Notes: generated by a model from the sequence alone, not told the origin. DNA of 64,000 nt from Hymenobacter volaticus (GCF_022921055.1 NZ_CP095061.1:154001-218000), one strand, 5' to 3'; counted from the stretch's first letter, positions 9,142-18,886 are shown. Numbers and translations: made by a program.

Positions 9142-9984
9142 CTACGCTGCTACTTCCGCCGCCGAGGATGCCGAAGCCGTGGTAGACTTCGGTGCCGTAC
9201 CAAACAAGAACTCGTTGAGGCGCGTCCGTAAGTCGGCGGGGGCGAGGTTGCGGAACACTTCACCACCACGCACCAACGACATTTGGCCAGTTTCTTCGCT
9301 CACCACCAGCACTACCGCATCCGTAACTTCGGAAAGGCCAATTGCAGCCCGGTGCCGCAACCCTAGCGCCGCCGGCACGTCGGGGTTTTCGCTCACGGGC
9401 AGGATGCAGCGCGCCGCCTGAATCCGGCCCCGGCTGATGATGACGGCGCCATCGTGGAGGGGGCTGGTTTTGTTGAAGATGCTCATCAGCAGGCGCTTGC
9501 TTACGGTGGCATCTATCAGGTCGCCGGAATTGGCAAAAGGCGTGAGGTCGGAGGCAAGGTTGAAGGCAATGAGGGCTCCGGTGTTCTTGCCCGCCAAGCT
9601 CTTAGCGGCTTCCACAAAGGGCGTGATGTTCATGCGCTCGGCCGCCGAGTTGTCGCGACGCCACGGGAAATTTCGCATCCGCTCGAAGGCCGTCACCTTG
9701 CCCACGTTCAGCAAAAACCGCCTGATTTCCTGCTGAAACAAGATAATGCCCGCCAGCACGCCTACGCTCATAAACTGACCTAAAATGCTGGTCAGTAGCT
9801 CCATGCCAACGGCTTTCACTACCAGATAAAACAGGTAGATGGACATGAAGCCCAGGAAAATTTTCAGCGCGACACTCCCCGTTAACAGCTTGTAGAGCTG
9901 ATAAAACAGCACCGTGACCAACAGCACGTCGACGACGTCTATCCAGCCAATGCGCAGGAAGCCGATGCTGAAAGAACCAATCAC
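9142..9984 (-). CDS. cdaA: Diadenylate cyclase CdaA
   Basis: A 280-residue membrane enzyme that joins two ATP into the second messenger c-di-AMP. Three hydrophobic segments fill residues 15-85, then comes a DisA_N catalytic domain with the signature DGA at 178-180 and RHR at 210-212, and conserved surroundings (TSPLHDGAVII, ALGLRHRAAIG). All key residues are present. Its ATG overlaps the folP stop by four bases (ATGA), so the two are translationally coupled, the usual arrangement in Bacteroidota. In other phyla c-di-AMP controls potassium uptake; a kdp locus and nhaA lie within 20 kb, but regulation here is only inferred. Confidence 0.93.
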   Translation of the reverse strand: MIGSFSIGFLRIGWIDVVDVLLVTVLFYQLYKLLTGSVALKIFLGFMSIYLFYLVVKAVGMELLTSILGQFMSVGVLAGIILFQQEIRRFLLNVGKVTAFERMRNFPWRRDNSAAERMNITPFVEAAKSLAGKNTGALIAFNLASDLTPFANSGDLIDATVSKRLLMSIFNKTSPLHDGAVIISRGRIQAARCILPVSENPDVPAALGLRHRAAIGLSEVTDAVVLVVSEETGQMSLVRGGEVFRNLAPADLRTRLNEFLFGTAPKSTTASASSAAEVAA

Positions 9985-10862
9985 GGAGAGGTGGGTGGGA
10001 AGGTGGGAGAAACGAGCTGAATTGTTTGGATGGCTTCGGCTACATCGTGTACGCGCAGCACTCGGGCACCGTTGAGTACCGCCTGGGCATTGACGGCAAC
10101 CGTACCCGTAAGGGCTGCATCGGGCGTGAGACCAAGCGGCTTATACACCATACTTTTTCGGGAAAGCCCCGCCAAAATAGGCAACCCAAGCACGGCCAAT
10201 TCCGGCAAGCGCCGCAGTAGCTCGTGGCTTTGGGCGGGCGTTTTAGCGAAGCCGAAGCCGGGGTCCAGTACCACATCGGTTACGCCGTGCTGGCGGAGTT
10301 CCACCAGCTTGTCGCGGAAATAACGCACCAGTTCCAGTACAATGTCGCCTTCGTAGTGCGTGTGCTGGGTCATGTTTTGAGGCGTGCCGCGCAAGTGCAT
10401 CAGAATATAGGGCACGCCCAAACGGCCGGCCGTGGGCAACATATCCGGGTCGAGAGAGCCGCCGCTGATGTCGTTGATAATGTCGGCGCCGGCTGCCACT
10501 GCCTCAGCGGCTACCGAAGCCCGGAACGTATCAACGGAGAGAAATGCTTCGGGAAAGGCCTGGCGTACCGCCTCTACGGCCGGCAGCAGGCGGCGCTTTT
10601 CTTCGTCTTCGCTGATGTGCTCAGCACCGGGCCGCGACGAGTAGCCGCCCAAATCCAGAACGGCGGCCCCCGCATGCAGCATCACTTCGGCGCGACGCAG
10701 CAGATCGTCGGGCGCCTGAATTCGGCTGCCGGCAAAAAAAGAATCGGGGGTAAGGTTGAGGATGCCCATCACCCGCGGCCAGCTAAGATCGAGCACGCGC
10801 CCACCGGGGCAGCGCAAGGTTTGCGCGGCCGGAAAACACGTATCTTGCGAGGTCTGGAGCAT
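9981..10862 (-). CDS. folP: Dihydropteroate synthase
   Basis: A 293-residue TIM-barrel enzyme of folate synthesis that joins p-aminobenzoate to dihydropterin pyrophosphate. Signatures are MGILNLTPDSFFAGS, DLGGYSSRPGA, the second pterin motif LSVDTFRASVAAEA, ADIINDISGG and LDPGFGFAKTPAQSHELL. ATG at 10862 (MLQTSQDTCF) fits family length better than the upstream start at 10904. It is first in an operon with cdaA, overlapping it by four bases, and is divergent from the DUF1599 gene. Confidence 0.94.
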   Translation of the reverse strand: MLQTSQDTCFPAAQTLRCPGGRVLDLSWPRVMGILNLTPDSFFAGSRIQAPDDLLRRAEVMLHAGAAVLDLGGYSSRPGAEHISEDEEKRRLLPAVEAVRQAFPEAFLSVDTFRASVAAEAVAAGADIINDISGGSLDPDMLPTAGRLGVPYILMHLRGTPQNMTQHTHYEGDIVLELVRYFRDKLVELRQHGVTDVVLDPGFGFAKTPAQSHELLRRLPELAVLGLPILAGLSRKSMVYKPLGLTPDAALTGTVAVNAQAVLNGARVLRVHDVAEAIQTIQLVSPTFPPTSP

Positions 10863-11009
10863 GGTTTCTGGGTGGTAACGATAAATAAATCTGAGCGGCT
10901 CCAACGACTTCCCGGCTTTCCGTGAGTTCCTTGCTGCGGGACGTCAGAGCAGAATGACGTTCTTGCTACTGACGCGTTTGACGTCACCCAACAAAATAGG
11001 CGTAAAAAC

Positions 11010-11578
11010 TTGGAGAATCAAACCCAACACGAGTACGATCAGATAATAGAGCAGTGCCGGACGCTGTTTTTGGCCAAGACGCACGACTACGGCACAGCGT
11101 GGCGCATTATGCGCCTGCCCAGTATCACCGACCAGATTTACATTAAAGCGCAGCGCATCCGCAGTATCCAGGAGAAAGGCACTCAACTAGTTGCCGACAA
11201 TGTGGACGGTGAGTTTGTGGCCATTATCAACTACTGCGTTATTGCCTTGATGCAGCTACGTCTGCCACCCGACGCACCCTCGACCTGGACCCCGCCGATG
11301 TAGCCGCCGCTTACGACCAGGAAACTGCCGAAAACCGCCGCTTGCTGTTCGCCAAGAACCACGATTATGGTGAGGCGTGGCGGCAGATGCGCATCGAGAG
11401 CATCACCGACATCATCTTGATGAAACTGCACCGCACCAAGCAGATCGAAGATTTGGCAGGCCGCACGCAGGTATCGGAGGGCGTAGAAGCCAATTACCGC
11501 GACATGCTGAACTATGCTGTGTTTGTGTTGATTAAGAAGGGATTCGCTGAAGCTTCCGTACGGAACGGAAACGCATAA
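11010..11578 (+). CDS. DUF1599 protein, frame interrupted
   Basis: A two-repeat DUF1599 protein of about 189 residues. The first repeat has LFLAKTHDYGTAWRIMR and SITDQIYIKAQRIRSIQEKG; the second repeats the pattern (LLFAKNHDYGEAWRQMR, SITDIILMKLHRTKQIEDLAG). The reading frame breaks in the linker: after PPDAP the natural continuation LDLDPADVAAAYDQETAE lies in another frame, and one extra C in the CCC run at 11277-11279 restores it. Start is TTG at 11010 (MENQTQHEYDQ). Function unknown; its place next to folP and ahead of the BT_3928 family gene is conserved in Bacteroidota. Confidence 0.85.
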
Positions 11579-11743
11579 TAAGGGTGAAATAGAGAGTGGT
11601 ACCACTCGGCTATCCGTCCTACATTTGCGTATCTGCCTTGGCATAATTCGTTGAAATAAATTCAATTGTAGCAGACAGTTCCAGAACCAGGTTCGATCTG
11701 TGTTCTACTACTCGTCTTGCTACTCAGTTACTTAACGCAGTTC

Positions 11744-12844
11744 ATGAAACAAATCACCCGAATCTGCTGGCTGTTGCTGGGCGTGATATTCATCTTCTCG
11801 GGTTTGGTGAAGCAGAACGACCCGGTGGGTACAGCCCTCAAACTAGAAGAGTATTTCGAGGTGTTTGCCGAAGATTTCGGCCGCTTCTTTCTGTTTTTCA
11901 AACCGTATTCCCGCACGTTCAGCATCGTGCTCAGCTCATTGGAGGTGATACTAGGGGTGGCCTTGCTGCTACGCTGGATGCTGAATAAAACCCTCTGGGT
12001 GCTGCTGGTACTGCTGGTGTTCTTCGGGTTTCTGACCTTCTACTCGGCTGCGTTCAACAAAGTCACGGACTGCGGTTGCTTCGGCGACTTCATCAAGCTC
12101 ACGCCGTGGACTTCATTCTTCAAAGACCTGTTCTTGTTGGGCTTGTGGGTGGTGGTATTTCGCAATCAGCGTTATCTACGGCGGGTATTTGCCAAAGGAC
12201 AGCTGGGCGTTATGTATATCACTATTGCCTCGGCTGTGGCCATTGGTATTGGCGTGCGGGCGCTCGGGCACTTGCCGTATTTCGACTTCCTGCCTTATAA
12301 GGTTGGCAACAACATCGGGCAGCTGATGAAGGCTTCGTCGCCGCTACGCTATAAGTATGTAATGGAGCGCAACGGCGAAAGCAAGGACTTCACCGAATAC
12401 CCCACCGATTCCACCTGGAAGTTCAAGCAGATGGTGGCTCTTAACCCGGAAGCTGGCCCTAAGATCACCGATTTCCGTGTATGGAACGACGATGGCGACT
12501 TCACCCAGGAGCTATTGCAAGGCAACCGCCTGCTATTGATTGTGCAAGGCACCGAAAAGGCCGACCGTGACCGTTTCAAGCTCATCAACGACTTGTTTGC
12601 AGCCGCTCAGAAGTCGCGCAGAAAAATATCCGTGCTGGTGCTCACCAGCAGCAGCCCCGCCGCCTTCGACGCCTTCCGCCACGACGTGAACCTGAGCGCG
12701 CCTTTCTATTACGCCGACGCCACGGTGCTCAAGTCCATGATTCGCTCCAACCCGGGGTTGATGCTGCTGCAAAATGGCACGGTGAAAGGCAAGTACCACT
12801 ACCACGATATTCCCACCATTGGGAACATAGAGAAGCTATTGTAA
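11744..12844 (+). CDS. BT_3928 family membrane protein (DoxX/MauE-like with thioredoxin-like tail)
   Basis: A 366-residue protein. Residues 1-190 carry about five membrane segments of the DoxX/MauE type (WLLLGVIFIFSGLVKQNDP, LEVILGVALLLRW, VLLVFFGFLTFYSA) with the conserved DCGCFGDFIKLTPW segment near 115, a likely redox or metal Cys pair. The C-terminal half looks like a soluble thioredoxin-like domain without a CxxC (NRLLLIVQGTEKADRD, KISVLVLTSSSPAAFDAFRHD). ATG at 11744 is chosen because the hydrophobic N-terminus starts there. Function unproven; MauE relatives help reduce or assemble disulfide-bearing proteins. Confidence 0.8.
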   Translation: MKQITRICWLLLGVIFIFSGLVKQNDPVGTALKLEEYFEVFAEDFGRFFLFFKPYSRTFSIVLSSLEVILGVALLLRWMLNKTLWVLLVLLVFFGFLTFYSAAFNKVTDCGCFGDFIKLTPWTSFFKDLFLLGLWVVVFRNQRYLRRVFAKGQLGVMYITIASAVAIGIGVRALGHLPYFDFLPYKVGNNIGQLMKASSPLRYKYVMERNGESKDFTEYPTDSTWKFKQMVALNPEAGPKITDFRVWNDDGDFTQELLQGNRLLLIVQGTEKADRDRFKLINDLFAAAQKSRRKISVLVLTSSSPAAFDAFRHDVNLSAPFYYADATVLKSMIRSNPGLMLLQNGTVKGKYHYHDIPTIGNIEKLL

Positions 12845-12903
12845 ATCAGGCGAGTAGTCGATAGCTAGGCGATACCTGAAAACAGATAACCAACCATAAT
12901 AAC

Positions 12904-13959
12904 TTGCTGTCCTTCGTCTTACGTCGCCTGGGCCAAGGCCTGCTGATATTGGCGGGTGTGGCGTGCACCGTGTTTTTTCTGTTTCAGGTGCTGCCCGGTG
13001 ACCCGGTAGCCTTGTTAGCCGGCCAGCGCTCTGACCTCGCCACCCGCGCCGCTATTGCCGCCGACCTCGGCCTCAACGAATCGTTGCCCGTGCAACTTGG
13101 CGGCTACCTTAACGATATTTCGCCCCTCGGTGTGCACCCGCGCGATTCAGCGGGGGTGGCCAAATACGGAGGCGTGACGCTGCTGCCCCTTGGCACGAAA
13201 GCAGTGGTGCTAAAAAAGCCGTATCTGCGCCGCTCGTTCCAGAGTAATAAAGCAGTACTAAGCATCCTGCTGGACCATTTTACGGGTACTTTGTGGCTTG
13301 CCCTAGCGGCTATGCTGCTAGCCGCAGTATTGGGTATTGCTTTCGGGGTGGTGGCGGCCCTCAAACCGCACTCCTGGCTCGATCGAGCATTAATAACCAC
13401 ATCCGTATTAGGTATTTCGGTGCCTTCGTTTGTGGCGGGTATCCTTATTGCCATCACCTTCGGCTTTTACTGGAGCTCCTGGACGGGCCTTAACCTAACC
13501 GGGCAACTCTACGAAACGGACCCGTTCACGGGGCGGCATTTGGTGTTGCGCAACCTCGTGTTGCCGGCCTTTGCTCTAGGTATCAGGCCACTAGCCGTTA
13601 TCACGCAACTCACTCGGTCGTCGATGCTTGATGTGCTTAGCCAAGACTACATTCGGACGGCTCGAGCCAAGGGCTTGTCGGGGTACCGAACGGTGATGGG
13701 GCACGCCCTCAAGAATGCGTTGAACCCGGTGGTGACGGCGGTGTCGGGTTGGCTAGCGTCGTTGATGGCGGGGGCCTTTTTCATCGAGTATATTTTCAAC
13801 TGGAAAGGCTTGGGCACGGTTACACTTCGCGCGGTCGAAAACCTGGACTTTCCGGTTGTTATGGGTTCCACCATTTTTATTGCCGCCCTGTTTGTGCTCG
13901 TCAATATTGCCGTCGATGTGCTCTACGCTCTACTAGATCCGCGGGTGCGGCTGGGGTAA
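12904..13959 (+). CDS. ABC transporter permease, DppB/OppB type
   Basis: A 351-residue inner-membrane permease. It opens with the family start (LRRLGQGLLILAGVACTVFFLFQVLPGDP in pieces), has five further membrane segments, and the cytoplasmic EAA loop that contacts the ATPase (YIRTARAKGLSGYRTVMGHALKNALNP). An unusually long segment (about residues 60-120) separates the first membrane helix from the rest. The start must be TTG at 12904, since no ATG is in frame before the conserved N-terminus. No second permease, binding protein or ATPase lies nearby, so its substrate cannot be told; peptide or nickel transport are family possibilities. Confidence 0.88.
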   Translation: MLSFVLRRLGQGLLILAGVACTVFFLFQVLPGDPVALLAGQRSDLATRAAIAADLGLNESLPVQLGGYLNDISPLGVHPRDSAGVAKYGGVTLLPLGTKAVVLKKPYLRRSFQSNKAVLSILLDHFTGTLWLALAAMLLAAVLGIAFGVVAALKPHSWLDRALITTSVLGISVPSFVAGILIAITFGFYWSSWTGLNLTGQLYETDPFTGRHLVLRNLVLPAFALGIRPLAVITQLTRSSMLDVLSQDYIRTARAKGLSGYRTVMGHALKNALNPVVTAVSGWLASLMAGAFFIEYIFNWKGLGTVTLRAVENLDFPVVMGSTIFIAALFVLVNIAVDVLYALLDPRVRLG

Positions 13960-14025
13960 GACGGATTCGTTAATTAGCGGTGTAGCTGTTCGTCTCTTCC
14001 AAGGCAATCATTTAATTCGTAGCAA

Positions 14026-14547
14026 ATGCGCCTATATCTGATTGGCATGCCGGGCTCTGGCAAAACTACCTTGGGACGCGGGCTGGCTGCGTCTTATGAG
14101 GTGCCGTTCCTCGACCTAGATGAGGAATTGGTCCGGCAGGAGGGACGTAGCATACCTGCTATTTTCGAGGCAGAAGGGGAGGCGTATTTTCGACAGCGCG
14201 AAGCAGACGTACTACGCGAGGTAGTAGCAAATCATCCGCAGATGGTGCTGGCTACCGGCGGAGGCACTCCCTGCTTCCACGACAACGTAGATGTCCTGCT
14301 CGAAACAGGGCTTACTCTGTATCTGAGTGTGCCCGTTGCGACTTTAGTTGGCCGGGTTTTGGCAGCGGCCAAAAGCCGGCCGTTGCTAGCCGCTTTTCCC
14401 GATGAAGCGGCATTAGAAGCTCGACTACGCGAAACTTTACAGATACGCAAACAGTTTTATGACCGAGCTCCGCTGCGTTGCGAAGGTCCGACCTGCACAG
14501 TAGCCGCGGTGCGTCAACTCTTGGTTCGGTATCAAACGTCAGCCTGA
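14026..14547 (+). CDS. aroK: Shikimate kinase
   Basis: A 173-residue P-loop kinase that phosphorylates shikimate in aromatic amino acid synthesis. Walker A is GMPGSGKTT (7-15); the shikimate-binding DLDEEL segment, EAEGEAYFRQREA and the GGG of LATGGGTPCF are all in place, as is the lid arginine in AKSRPLLA. Length is standard. It follows the permease gene by 66 bases and may share its transcript. Confidence 0.94.
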   Translation: MRLYLIGMPGSGKTTLGRGLAASYEVPFLDLDEELVRQEGRSIPAIFEAEGEAYFRQREADVLREVVANHPQMVLATGGGTPCFHDNVDVLLETGLTLYLSVPVATLVGRVLAAAKSRPLLAAFPDEAALEARLRETLQIRKQFYDRAPLRCEGPTCTVAAVRQLLVRYQTSA

Positions 14548-14582
14548 TATCAAAGAAGGTGAACCCTTTGCGCTAGGTTGCG

Positions 14583-14590
14583 TACTTTTG
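14583..14590 (+). promoter_or_regulatory. Bacteroidota -7 box (TACTTTTG) for the hydroxylase gene
   Basis: TAnnTTTG match 28 bases before the ATG at 14618. It supports 14618 as the start rather than the TTG at 14588, which lies inside the box. Confidence 0.55.
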
Positions 14591-14617
14591 CTCCCTGAAA
14601 TAAGCCTATTACCGACG

Positions 14618-15291
14618 ATGTCAACAGAAACTGCGGCTTCCCCACTGCCAACCCCCACACCCGCTAAAGCTCCTGAGAATGTGAAGCCTAAGCACAAAGG
14701 TTCGGCTCAACTATTCCAAAATCCCGTATTGGAGCGGCTTTCGCATACGCACATTGCGCTGCCGGTATCCATTTTCATTGTTACTGCGGCTGTTAGCCTA
14801 TACTATGGCATCACGCAGGGCTTTGCTACAGGATTAGCTGCTTTTGGGCAGTTTTTGGGTGGTTGGTTTTTGTTCACATTTGCGGAGTACGCCATGCACC
14901 GCTACTTGTACCACATTCCGGCTACTACGCCGGGGCGTATCAAGTTTCAGTACACCATGCATGGCGTCCATCACGAGTTTCCTAAGGACAAGACTCGCTT
15001 GGCGATGCCCCCATCATCACGGTGTTCGTGGCTTCGTTGCTGTTCTTTATTTTCAAATTCGTTTTTGGCAGCGCCGCATTTGGAGTGTTAGCTGGCTTCG
15101 TGTTCGGTTATGCTCTGTATCTGTTTGTGCACTATGCCATTCACGTATACGCACCGCCAAAGAACTTCTTGAAAGTATGGTGGACTCACCACGCGCAGCA
15201 CCACTACCGCCAAGACGAAATTGCTTTTGGCGTAAGCAGCACCCTTTGGGACCATATCATCGGGACAATGCCTGAAAAATCGAAGAAGTAA
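14618..15291 (+). CDS. Fatty acid hydroxylase / sterol desaturase family protein, frame interrupted
   Basis: A di-iron membrane hydroxylase of about 224 residues. The frame up to 15012 carries two membrane segments and the first histidine clusters (AMHRYLYHIP, MHGVHHEFPKDKTR); after the break a second frame gives two more membrane segments and HYAIHVY and TWWTHHAQHHYR-like clusters (WWTHHAQHHYR). The five-C run 15008-15012 needs one more C to join them as LAMPPIITVFVASLLF. All expected histidines are present once joined, so the enzyme is probably functional in the living cell. It would hydroxylate a lipid acyl chain, or possibly a carotenoid ring. Substrate unknown. Confidence 0.85.
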
Positions 15292-15307
15292 TTTTAATGT
15301 CTTCTTC

Positions 15308-15350
15308 AACACAACGACCTGTCAAATGCTTGGCAGGTCGTTGTGTTTTT
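15308..15350 (+). terminator. Terminator after the hydroxylase gene
   Basis: ACACAACGACCTGTCA pairs with TGGCAGGTCGTTGTGT around a 6-base loop and is followed by a T-run, 16 bases after the stop. Confidence 0.85.
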
Positions 15351-15467
15351 AGAGCAGCATCTAGTTCTTATCCATATCCGCAATGAACTTGGCGTTGTTA
15401 CGCGGTGCAGCTATTTATGGTAGCAGAAAATAAATAGATAAGCTGTTGATAATAAGAGCATAAACGC

Positions 15468-15502
15468 AAAAGGCGGCTCCTGTATAGGAGCCGCCTTTTT
15501 TA
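15468..15502. terminator. Bidirectional terminator before the small lipoprotein gene
   Basis: AAAAGGCGGCTCCT-GTAT-AGGAGCCGCCTTTT: a 14-bp perfect stem with an A-run before and T-run after, placed just downstream of the reverse-strand gene ending at 15527. Confidence 0.85.
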
Positions 15503-15526
15503 TAAATCTACTAGCCAGTATGTCCG

Positions 15527-15700
15527 TTAGCGGCTACGCATCTTGGTGACGATAAACCAAAGCAGCAGGACCACCAGGAAAACCACAATGAGGCCCGTCC
15601 AGGCGCCAGCTTTGAAAATAGAGCCAATGGCGTCGCAGCTGCTAACAGTCAACGACAAAGCAATGAGGCAGAAAGCGAGTAAAGAACGATAGGCGGTCAT
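15527..15700 (-). CDS. Small membrane-anchored lipoprotein
   Basis: A 57-residue protein. An N-terminal signal ends in a lipobox (LTVSSC), a short linker DAIGSIFKAG follows, then one strong membrane helix (WTGLIVVFLVVLLLWFIV) and a basic tail KMRSR. Small proteins of this layout are common in Bacteroidota and have no known function. ATG at 15700 gives a normal signal peptide; the longer form from 15748 does not. A terminator lies right after it. Confidence 0.65.
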   Translation of the reverse strand: MTAYRSLLAFCLIALSLTVSSCDAIGSIFKAGAWTGLIVVFLVVLLLWFIVTKMRSR

Positions 15701-15913
15701 GGAAGCGTGGTTGAGGTAGGGAGAGAAAATAGCCCCCGTGCGGGGCACTACCCTAGATACTGCGTCCGTCAGAAAAAGTTGAGTTCAAGCCCAACTCCTA
15801 ACTCCAACCTAAACAGTAATATAAGCCCAACTAGACGATTGGAATGCGCTTAACGCGTATCAGGCTAAGTACAAACGTTCGGGCCGTTAGCGTCATCAGT
15901 AAAGCAGGCGAGG

Positions 15914-16738
15914 CTATCGTACCGGGCGCCAGGTGAAAGTGAGGCCCGTAGCGCCTTGGTTGTACATAGGTGAAAAACTGGTGCCTTCCAGCAACCGCGG
16001 CTTACGGCCCCAACGGTTGCGGTGCGAGAGATAAGCTAAATGCGCCGACAAAATACCGAGGCCGGCACCCGCAAACACGTCGCTTTGCCAGTGCTTGTTG
16101 TTGAGCATGCGTAGAGCGGCTACGCTGGTTGCAATGCTGTAAGCCCCAATGCCGTACCACTGGCTTTTGTCGCGCAATTCGGCGTGCACGATGCTAGCGG
16201 CCAGAAACGCCTGCGCCGTGTGCCCCGACGGAAACGACTGATTGTCGGAGGCATCGGGTCTGGTAACCCCGGTAATACTCTTCAAACCAAACACCGTAAG
16301 CAGCATAAAGCCTTCAGCTTTGCCGATAAGAAGAAGTGTATTCAGCCGGTCGTCGCGAGACTCGACGCCAGCCAGCGCCACGGCCCCCAGCTCTAGGTAA
16401 GGCGCAAAAATCAGCGCATCGTCAACGCGGGTATGAAAGTTCGGGAAATGCCGTCGGATATCATTCCGGGCATCGTAGCTGCTGTAGAAGCCGTTGCCAT
16501 TAATGGTGCTGATGCCGTATCCAACAAGCACAGCGGGCACTATAGTGGCTTTGAATAGCTTGCCCTTGTACCAAGGCTTTGAGGTTGGAGTCGATACTGC
16601 TGTCGGGTTCTCGAACTTATGCAGTGTGTCTGGAGCAGCGGCGGGCGGAGAAATTTGCGCTTGAACCGAAGAGAAAGAGCCAACGCACAAGACAAGCGTG
16701 GCAACTTGAGTGGTTAGAAAAGAACGTACTGAAAGCAC
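15914..16738 (-). CDS. PAP2-family phosphatase, exported or membrane-bound
   Basis: A 274-residue protein with a signal peptide (about 1-28, ending SVQAQ) and a PAP2 acid phosphatase core. The three family motifs are visible: K-x6-RP (KSITGVTRP), PSGH (SFPSGHTAQAF) and R-x5-H-x3-D (RMLNNKHWQSDVFAG). It probably removes phosphate from lipid phosphates such as undecaprenyl pyrophosphate or phosphatidic acid at the envelope. Start is GTG at 16738; no ATG in frame gives a full signal peptide. It stands alone. Confidence 0.85.
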   Translation of the reverse strand: MLSVRSFLTTQVATLVLCVGSFSSVQAQISPPAAAPDTLHKFENPTAVSTPTSKPWYKGKLFKATIVPAVLVGYGISTINGNGFYSSYDARNDIRRHFPNFHTRVDDALIFAPYLELGAVALAGVESRDDRLNTLLLIGKAEGFMLLTVFGLKSITGVTRPDASDNQSFPSGHTAQAFLAASIVHAELRDKSQWYGIGAYSIATSVAALRMLNNKHWQSDVFAGAGLGILSAHLAYLSHRNRWGRKPRLLEGTSFSPMYNQGATGLTFTWRPVR

Positions 16739-17012
16739 TTAAGAAAATAGAAAGAGGTACTGGAAAAGAGAAAAATGTATGGTCGCTCAAAAGCTACACT
16801 TCGCCTGACTCGAAGAGTGGATTGAGAGAAGCAAGTAGCTGGGGGTTGTAGTTGCCCATGATTTCGAGGTCGAGGCAACCGACGGCAACTAGTGTGTACA
16901 CGCTGATGCTACGCGCTGAAAACACAGTTGTTTCGGCTGAGCTACGACTCCGGCATACAAAGCACAACATTACCAAGGGCGACCAGCTAAGCGCAGTAGG
17001 CCATCTGAAAAC

Positions 17013-18331
17013 TCATGCATCCGGCGCTGGCGCCGGGGTGCTATACAGCAGCAAATACCCAACGGTGCCGGCTAGCAGGGAGGCCAGCAGAATGGCGAGC
17101 TTAGCAACGGCTTCTCCCTCTGAATGCTCGCCGAGCGCCAGCAACGTCACAAACAGTGACATTGTGAAGCCGATGCCGCCCAAGATGCCTGCTCCCCACA
17201 GGTGCCGCCACGAAACGTTTGGCGGCAACGACGCCCACCCCAAGCGCACCGCCACCCACGACAGTGCCCCAATACCAATCGGTTTGCCGAGTACCAACCC
17301 GGCCATGATGCCTAGTCCGAGTGGCGAAATCAACTGACCGAACACATTGGTGTCAATCGTCAGGCTGGTGTTTGCAAACGCAAAAAGCGGAATGATACCG
17401 AACGACACCACCGAGTGCAGCCGCTGTTCGAGCTTCTGGGCTGGCGAGCTGATTGTTTCGGTAAGGTGCTCTAGTTCTTCGCTGATGGTCCGCGGATCCG
17501 CATTGGTACCGTGCGCTTCGTCGCGCAAGATGCGCAGTCGGTCGTCAAGTAGCCGCAGCAGTTCCGGCCGATCTAGGCTAATGCGCGAGGGCACAGCTAT
17601 TGCTAGCAGCACACCCGCCAGCGTGGCATGCACCCCCGACTCGAGCATGAAATACCACAATACCCCACCCAAAGGCAAGTAAAGCCAGAGGCTAGGGATA
17701 TTTAGCGTATTCAGAAGCAGTAATACTCCCCAAGTGCCCAGCGCCCAGTACAGGTAAGTTAAGTGCAGGTCTTGGGTGTAGAAACCAGCAATAACCAACA
17801 CCGCGCCCAAATCATCGACAATGGCCAAGGCGGTAAGAAATACTTTTAACCCCAAAGGCACGCGCGAGCCCAACAGCTGCAGTACAGCTAAGGCAAAAGC
17901 AATATCAGTGGCCATCGGAATACCCCACCCCCCGGCCGTGGGCGTGCCCCGATTAAGCAGGTAATACACCAAGGCAGGTATCAACATGCCGCCCAAGGCA
18001 CCCATAATAGGTAGGGCCGCCTGTCGTAGTGAAGCTAGTTCGCCATCTAGCACTTCCCGCTTGATTTCCAGACCTACTATCAGGAAGAAAATCGTCATCA
18101 GCCCATCGTTGATCCAATGCAAGAGGCTTTTGTCGAGCACGAAGCTGTTCAACGAAATGCGTAAATGCTCGTCCCAAACTGCTGGAAAGTATTGGGCGGG
18201 TCCCCATTCTGTGTTGGCTAGCACCAAGGCTAAAACAGCACTAATCAACAATACAATACCCCCGCTGCCTCACGACGAAAGAACTCGGTGAAAGGTCGTA
18301 CTAGCGGACGTATTATCTCAGCAACAGCCAT
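17013..18331 (-). CDS. nhaA: Na+/H+ antiporter NhaA, frame interrupted near the N-terminus
   Basis: A sodium/proton antiporter of about 439 residues. The main frame (17013-18251) has the family segments GLEIKREVLDGELAS, PMATDIAFALAVL and the ion-binding double aspartate in ALAIVDDLGAVLVIA. The true N-terminus is in another frame: from ATG at 18331 it reads MAVAEIIRPLVRPFTEFFRR, then a run of five Cs on the plus strand (18259-18263) needs one more base to continue as REAAGGIVLLISAVLAL. With that base the protein is complete. It would export sodium and help pH and salt balance, alongside the kdp locus downstream. Confidence 0.92.
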
Positions 18332-18601
18332 ATAGAAAAGAAAACACTACCTCTTAGCAGGGCAGATGTAGCAAAAGGAACCCCGTTGGGCTACCAAGCA
18401 AAGCTGTAAGCAGTGCTTGCTACCCAAGAAGCTCTACGCAACCAACAGTACCAAAGCCCAGGCAGGCATAAGGTAACGTGCAGACAAAGGGAACTTCTGC
18501 CAATACGTTAACCTACGCCATTGTGGGTGCTAGTGGGTACTATTGAAAAGGCAAGCGTGAACGCATAGTTAAATCTCCCCTGTGCGCTTCTAGTCTCTGC
18601 C

Positions 18602-18886
18602 TTATCCTCCCAGCCGATTCACTAAAACCAGCAAATGCGGCAAAGTGGTAAGCAGAAGGCCTAGAACGAGGACAAACAAACATGTCACTGCTAACCACCA
18701 CGTAAGAAGCTGCTCAGGAGTTTCCGGCCGGGGCCACCAGAGCAGAAAAGGAAGAACCATTGGTAGCAAGCTGATACCCTGTGTATAGTGAGTTAACCGT
18801 AAGCATACACAGGTAATTGTCGCCAGCAATGAGCCCACCAACAGCAGATACTGTTGCCAGCGGGGAAGTTCAGGTACCGGTATCAT
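18602..18886 (-). CDS. Small hypothetical membrane protein
   Basis: A 94-residue protein with three hydrophobic segments (YLLLVGSLLATITCVCLRL, LLPMVLPFLLWW, WLAVTCLFVLVLGLLLTTL). No family recognised. ATG at 18886 was chosen because the extra upstream residues overlap the preceding ORF. It follows the ORF at 18900-19112 by 13 bases, so the two may be one transcript. Hydrophobic pattern makes it likely to be real, but nothing tells its role. Confidence 0.5.
   Translation of the reverse strand: MIPVPELPRWQQYLLLVGSLLATITCVCLRLTHYTQGISLLPMVLPFLLWWPRPETPEQLLTWWLAVTCLFVLVLGLLLTTLPHLLVLVNRLGG

Noticed and set aside
16794..16976. 60-codon reverse ORF upstream of nhaA's end
   Set aside because: No ribosome-binding or promoter support and odd composition; left unannotated.
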